Shown here one piece after another: positions 62,240-64,000 of a stretch of 64,000 nucleotides of DNA (the first letter of the stretch is position 1; every line of letters starts with the position of its first letter). The DNA is taken from positions 411,501-475,500 of the forward strand of contig CAJHZI010000444.1 of NCBI GenBank assembly GCA_905160935.1, read 5' to 3'. Under the pieces are notes generated by a model, which had not been told where the DNA came from, made no database searches, and worked only from the letters and a program-made list of their open reading frames with translations. A program made the position numbers and the translations under genes. The stretch is from Enchytraeus crypticus (taxonomy: Eukaryota; Annelida; Clitellata; Enchytraeida; Enchytraeidae).

Positions 62240-62830
62240 AGCTAATAAATACTATTAGCTAATAATAGTAATATTAGCTAATATTATCTACTATTAGCTA
62301 CTATTAGCTAATAGTAGCTTTTAGTGGATAATATTAGCTAATATTGGCTATTTTAGTAGATTACATTAGCTAATTTTGCAAATATTAGTTACTAGTAGCT
62401 AATATTATCCAATATTAGCTAATATTAGCTACTAGTAGATTATATGAGCTAATATTAGCTACTAGTAGATTATATTAGCTAATATTAGCTACTAGTCGAT
62501 ATTAGCTAATAATAGGTACTAGTAGATTATATTAGCTAATAATAGGTACTAGTAGATTATATTAACTAATATTAGCTACTAGTAGATTATATTAGCTAAT
62601 ATTAGCTACTAGTAGATTATATTAGCTAATAATAGGTACTAGTAGATTATATTAGCTAATATTAGATAATATTAGCTAATATTAGCTAGTGAAAGATTAT
62701 ATTAGCTAATATTAGCTACTAGTAGATTATATTAGCTAATAATAGGTACTAGTAGATTATATTAGCTAATATTAGCTAATATTAGCTAATATTAGCTAGT
62801 GAAAGATTATCTTAGCTAATATTAGCTAAT
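62240..62830. repeat. Palindrome-rich tandem array (TAGCTAATATTAGCTA)
   Basis: Almost 600 bp built from AGCTAATATTAGCT and ACTAGTAGATTATATT. The first is a perfect palindrome and CTACTAGTAG contains another, so single strands can fold on themselves repeatedly. Confidence 0.92.
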
Positions 62831-62979
62831 ATTCAACTCCAAGTCTAGACTTAGTCGCTTCCTCCCATGTTGAAAGTTCGATGACGGAAGATATTAAAGG
62901 AAAATGAAAACCAGAAGAAAATGGAAGAACTATGCATGTAGGATATTAGCAAGCCATATGGTGCCACTGTGGAAGCCAG

Positions 62980-63105
62980 AGAGACAGAGGGAGAGAGAGA
63001 GAGACAGAGAGAGAGAGAGGGAGAGAGAGAGACAAGGAGAGACAGCGAGGGAGAGGGAGAGAGAGAGACAGAGAGGGAGAGAGACAGAGAGAGATAGAGA
63101 GAGAG
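62980..63105. repeat. GA-rich microsatellite
   Basis: GAGAGA with GACA and GGGA variants. Confidence 0.93.
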
Positions 63106-63503
63106 AAGAGGTGTCTGTAAATTTCGACATTAAGACCGAAATATTTACTGTTTAATTTATGTTTACAGTTACTCTTTTTAAAGTTAGCCCACTTCTTTGC
63201 AAATCCGCATATCCGCCGCCTATGACGAGGTGGAATAAATCCGCGGTTGTTGGTTAGCGGAAGACGGATAGCTCGTCACGTGGTCTCGGTTGACTGATGG
63301 CGACGTCTTCAGTGAACTGCCCCACTTGCATCAAATATTCACAAATCATCATGGCTCTGAAGCTGCGGAATTAGCAGATAATCAGCGGATGAGTGATAAG
63401 CAGCGGATCAAACTGATTTGATCATGTCGGGCGCTATTAAATATTCATGATGATCTTTATATAGACTGCGCTTTGTTCGTCCATTTTACTTTTAGTCGCC
63501 AGT

Positions 63504-63632
63504 GGCTGGAGCCAGTGGCAATGTTGATAAAATATTCGACCGCGGTTCAGTATGTGCGGGGTTCAAATCCTTGGCTTTCCCGTCACTGACATTGCTTTCG
63601 AGTGACGAAACTAATGTTAACATTAGCTTTAG
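63504..63632 (+). repeat. SINE-A copy
   Basis: GGCTGGAGCCAGTGGCAATG, intact B-box GGTTCAAATCC, tail TTCGAGTGACGAAACTAATG. Confidence 0.8.
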
Positions 63633-63739
63633 CTTTTTAAGTATGGCTACAAATATTATAGCTCGATGTTGTCATTGACTACAGTGGCTGTCTAACTGTT
63701 GTTATTATTTTATGGTAATTTTACGATTTTCTCAATAGA

Positions 63740-63935
63740 GCATTGATTAGAGGCGGAGTGATAATGGTCCTAGGCTCCAGAAATTTGCTAAAAAATTTCT
63801 AAACCGAACGGAAGAGACTTTGATATGGTACGGGAGAAAGAGAAATGAAGAAGGTCCATTCGTATCCCGACCCTAGTTAAACTGGGATTAAAGGGAAGAA
63901 GCAAAAGAAGAAGAGGAAGAAAAAGAAGAAGACTT
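63740..63935 (+). repeat. Repeat E copy with degenerate tail
   Basis: TAGGCTCCAGAAATTTGCTA, CGTATCCCGACCCTAGTTAA, then an AAGAAG tail in place of GATGAT. Confidence 0.7.
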
Positions 63936-64000
63936 AGCTTTTACTATCCCTCTTGTTCAGTTTCTACAGAGTAAATGGTAAATAAATGGCGTAGTCAGGT

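Overview
This is an AT-rich, intron-rich and very repeat-rich window of an animal nuclear genome. The splice sites, the metazoan gene families (Rab2, a D2-like dopamine receptor, an SAFB-like RNA-binding protein), tRNA-derived SINEs, non-LTR retrotransposon remnants and a mariner-like element all fit a bilaterian invertebrate. The dopamine receptor has the DRF and LAVTQP form of invertebrate D2-like receptors. A lophotrochozoan is my best guess, but the sequence alone does not fix the phylum.

Layout: (1) 485-674, minus: first coding exon of a saccharopine dehydrogenase-like oxidoreductase that continues off the left edge. (2) 4690-20661, plus: an SAFB-like gene reconstructed as 17 exons in one continuous frame (916 codons with the stop). 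It has a SAP domain, three tandem SAFB-type RRMs each split by an intron at the same place, and an RG/Tyr/Gln-rich tail. (3) 25827-31603, minus: a complete seven-exon Rab2 gene (213 aa). (4) 35020-43896, minus: a complete four-coding-exon D2-like dopamine receptor (592 aa). From about 44 kb to the right end I see no gene, only SINEs, LINE 3' ends and tandem arrays.

The repeats form recurrent families, named here SINE-A (tRNA-like head), SINE-B (tRNA-like head, five copies all in one orientation), repeat C (RTE-like LINE C-terminus ending in a small hairpin and an AG tail), repeat D (ATT tail) and repeat E (LINE C-terminus ending in a GAT tail). SINE-A and repeat D share the same 3'-terminal module.

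The most unusual signal is where the tandem repeats sit and what they are made of. At least four minisatellites are built from the exon boundary they touch: the Rab2 exon 4 donor, the Rab2 exon 6 acceptor, the dopamine receptor exon 4 acceptor and the dopamine receptor stop codon. In addition, TTGA tetranucleotide arrays lie within about 15 nt of six 3' splice sites in all three multi-exon genes, always with TTGA on the sense strand, and CT arrays start just after several splice donors. All exon calls come from reading splice sites, phase and protein similarity by eye; no alignment or transcript data were available.
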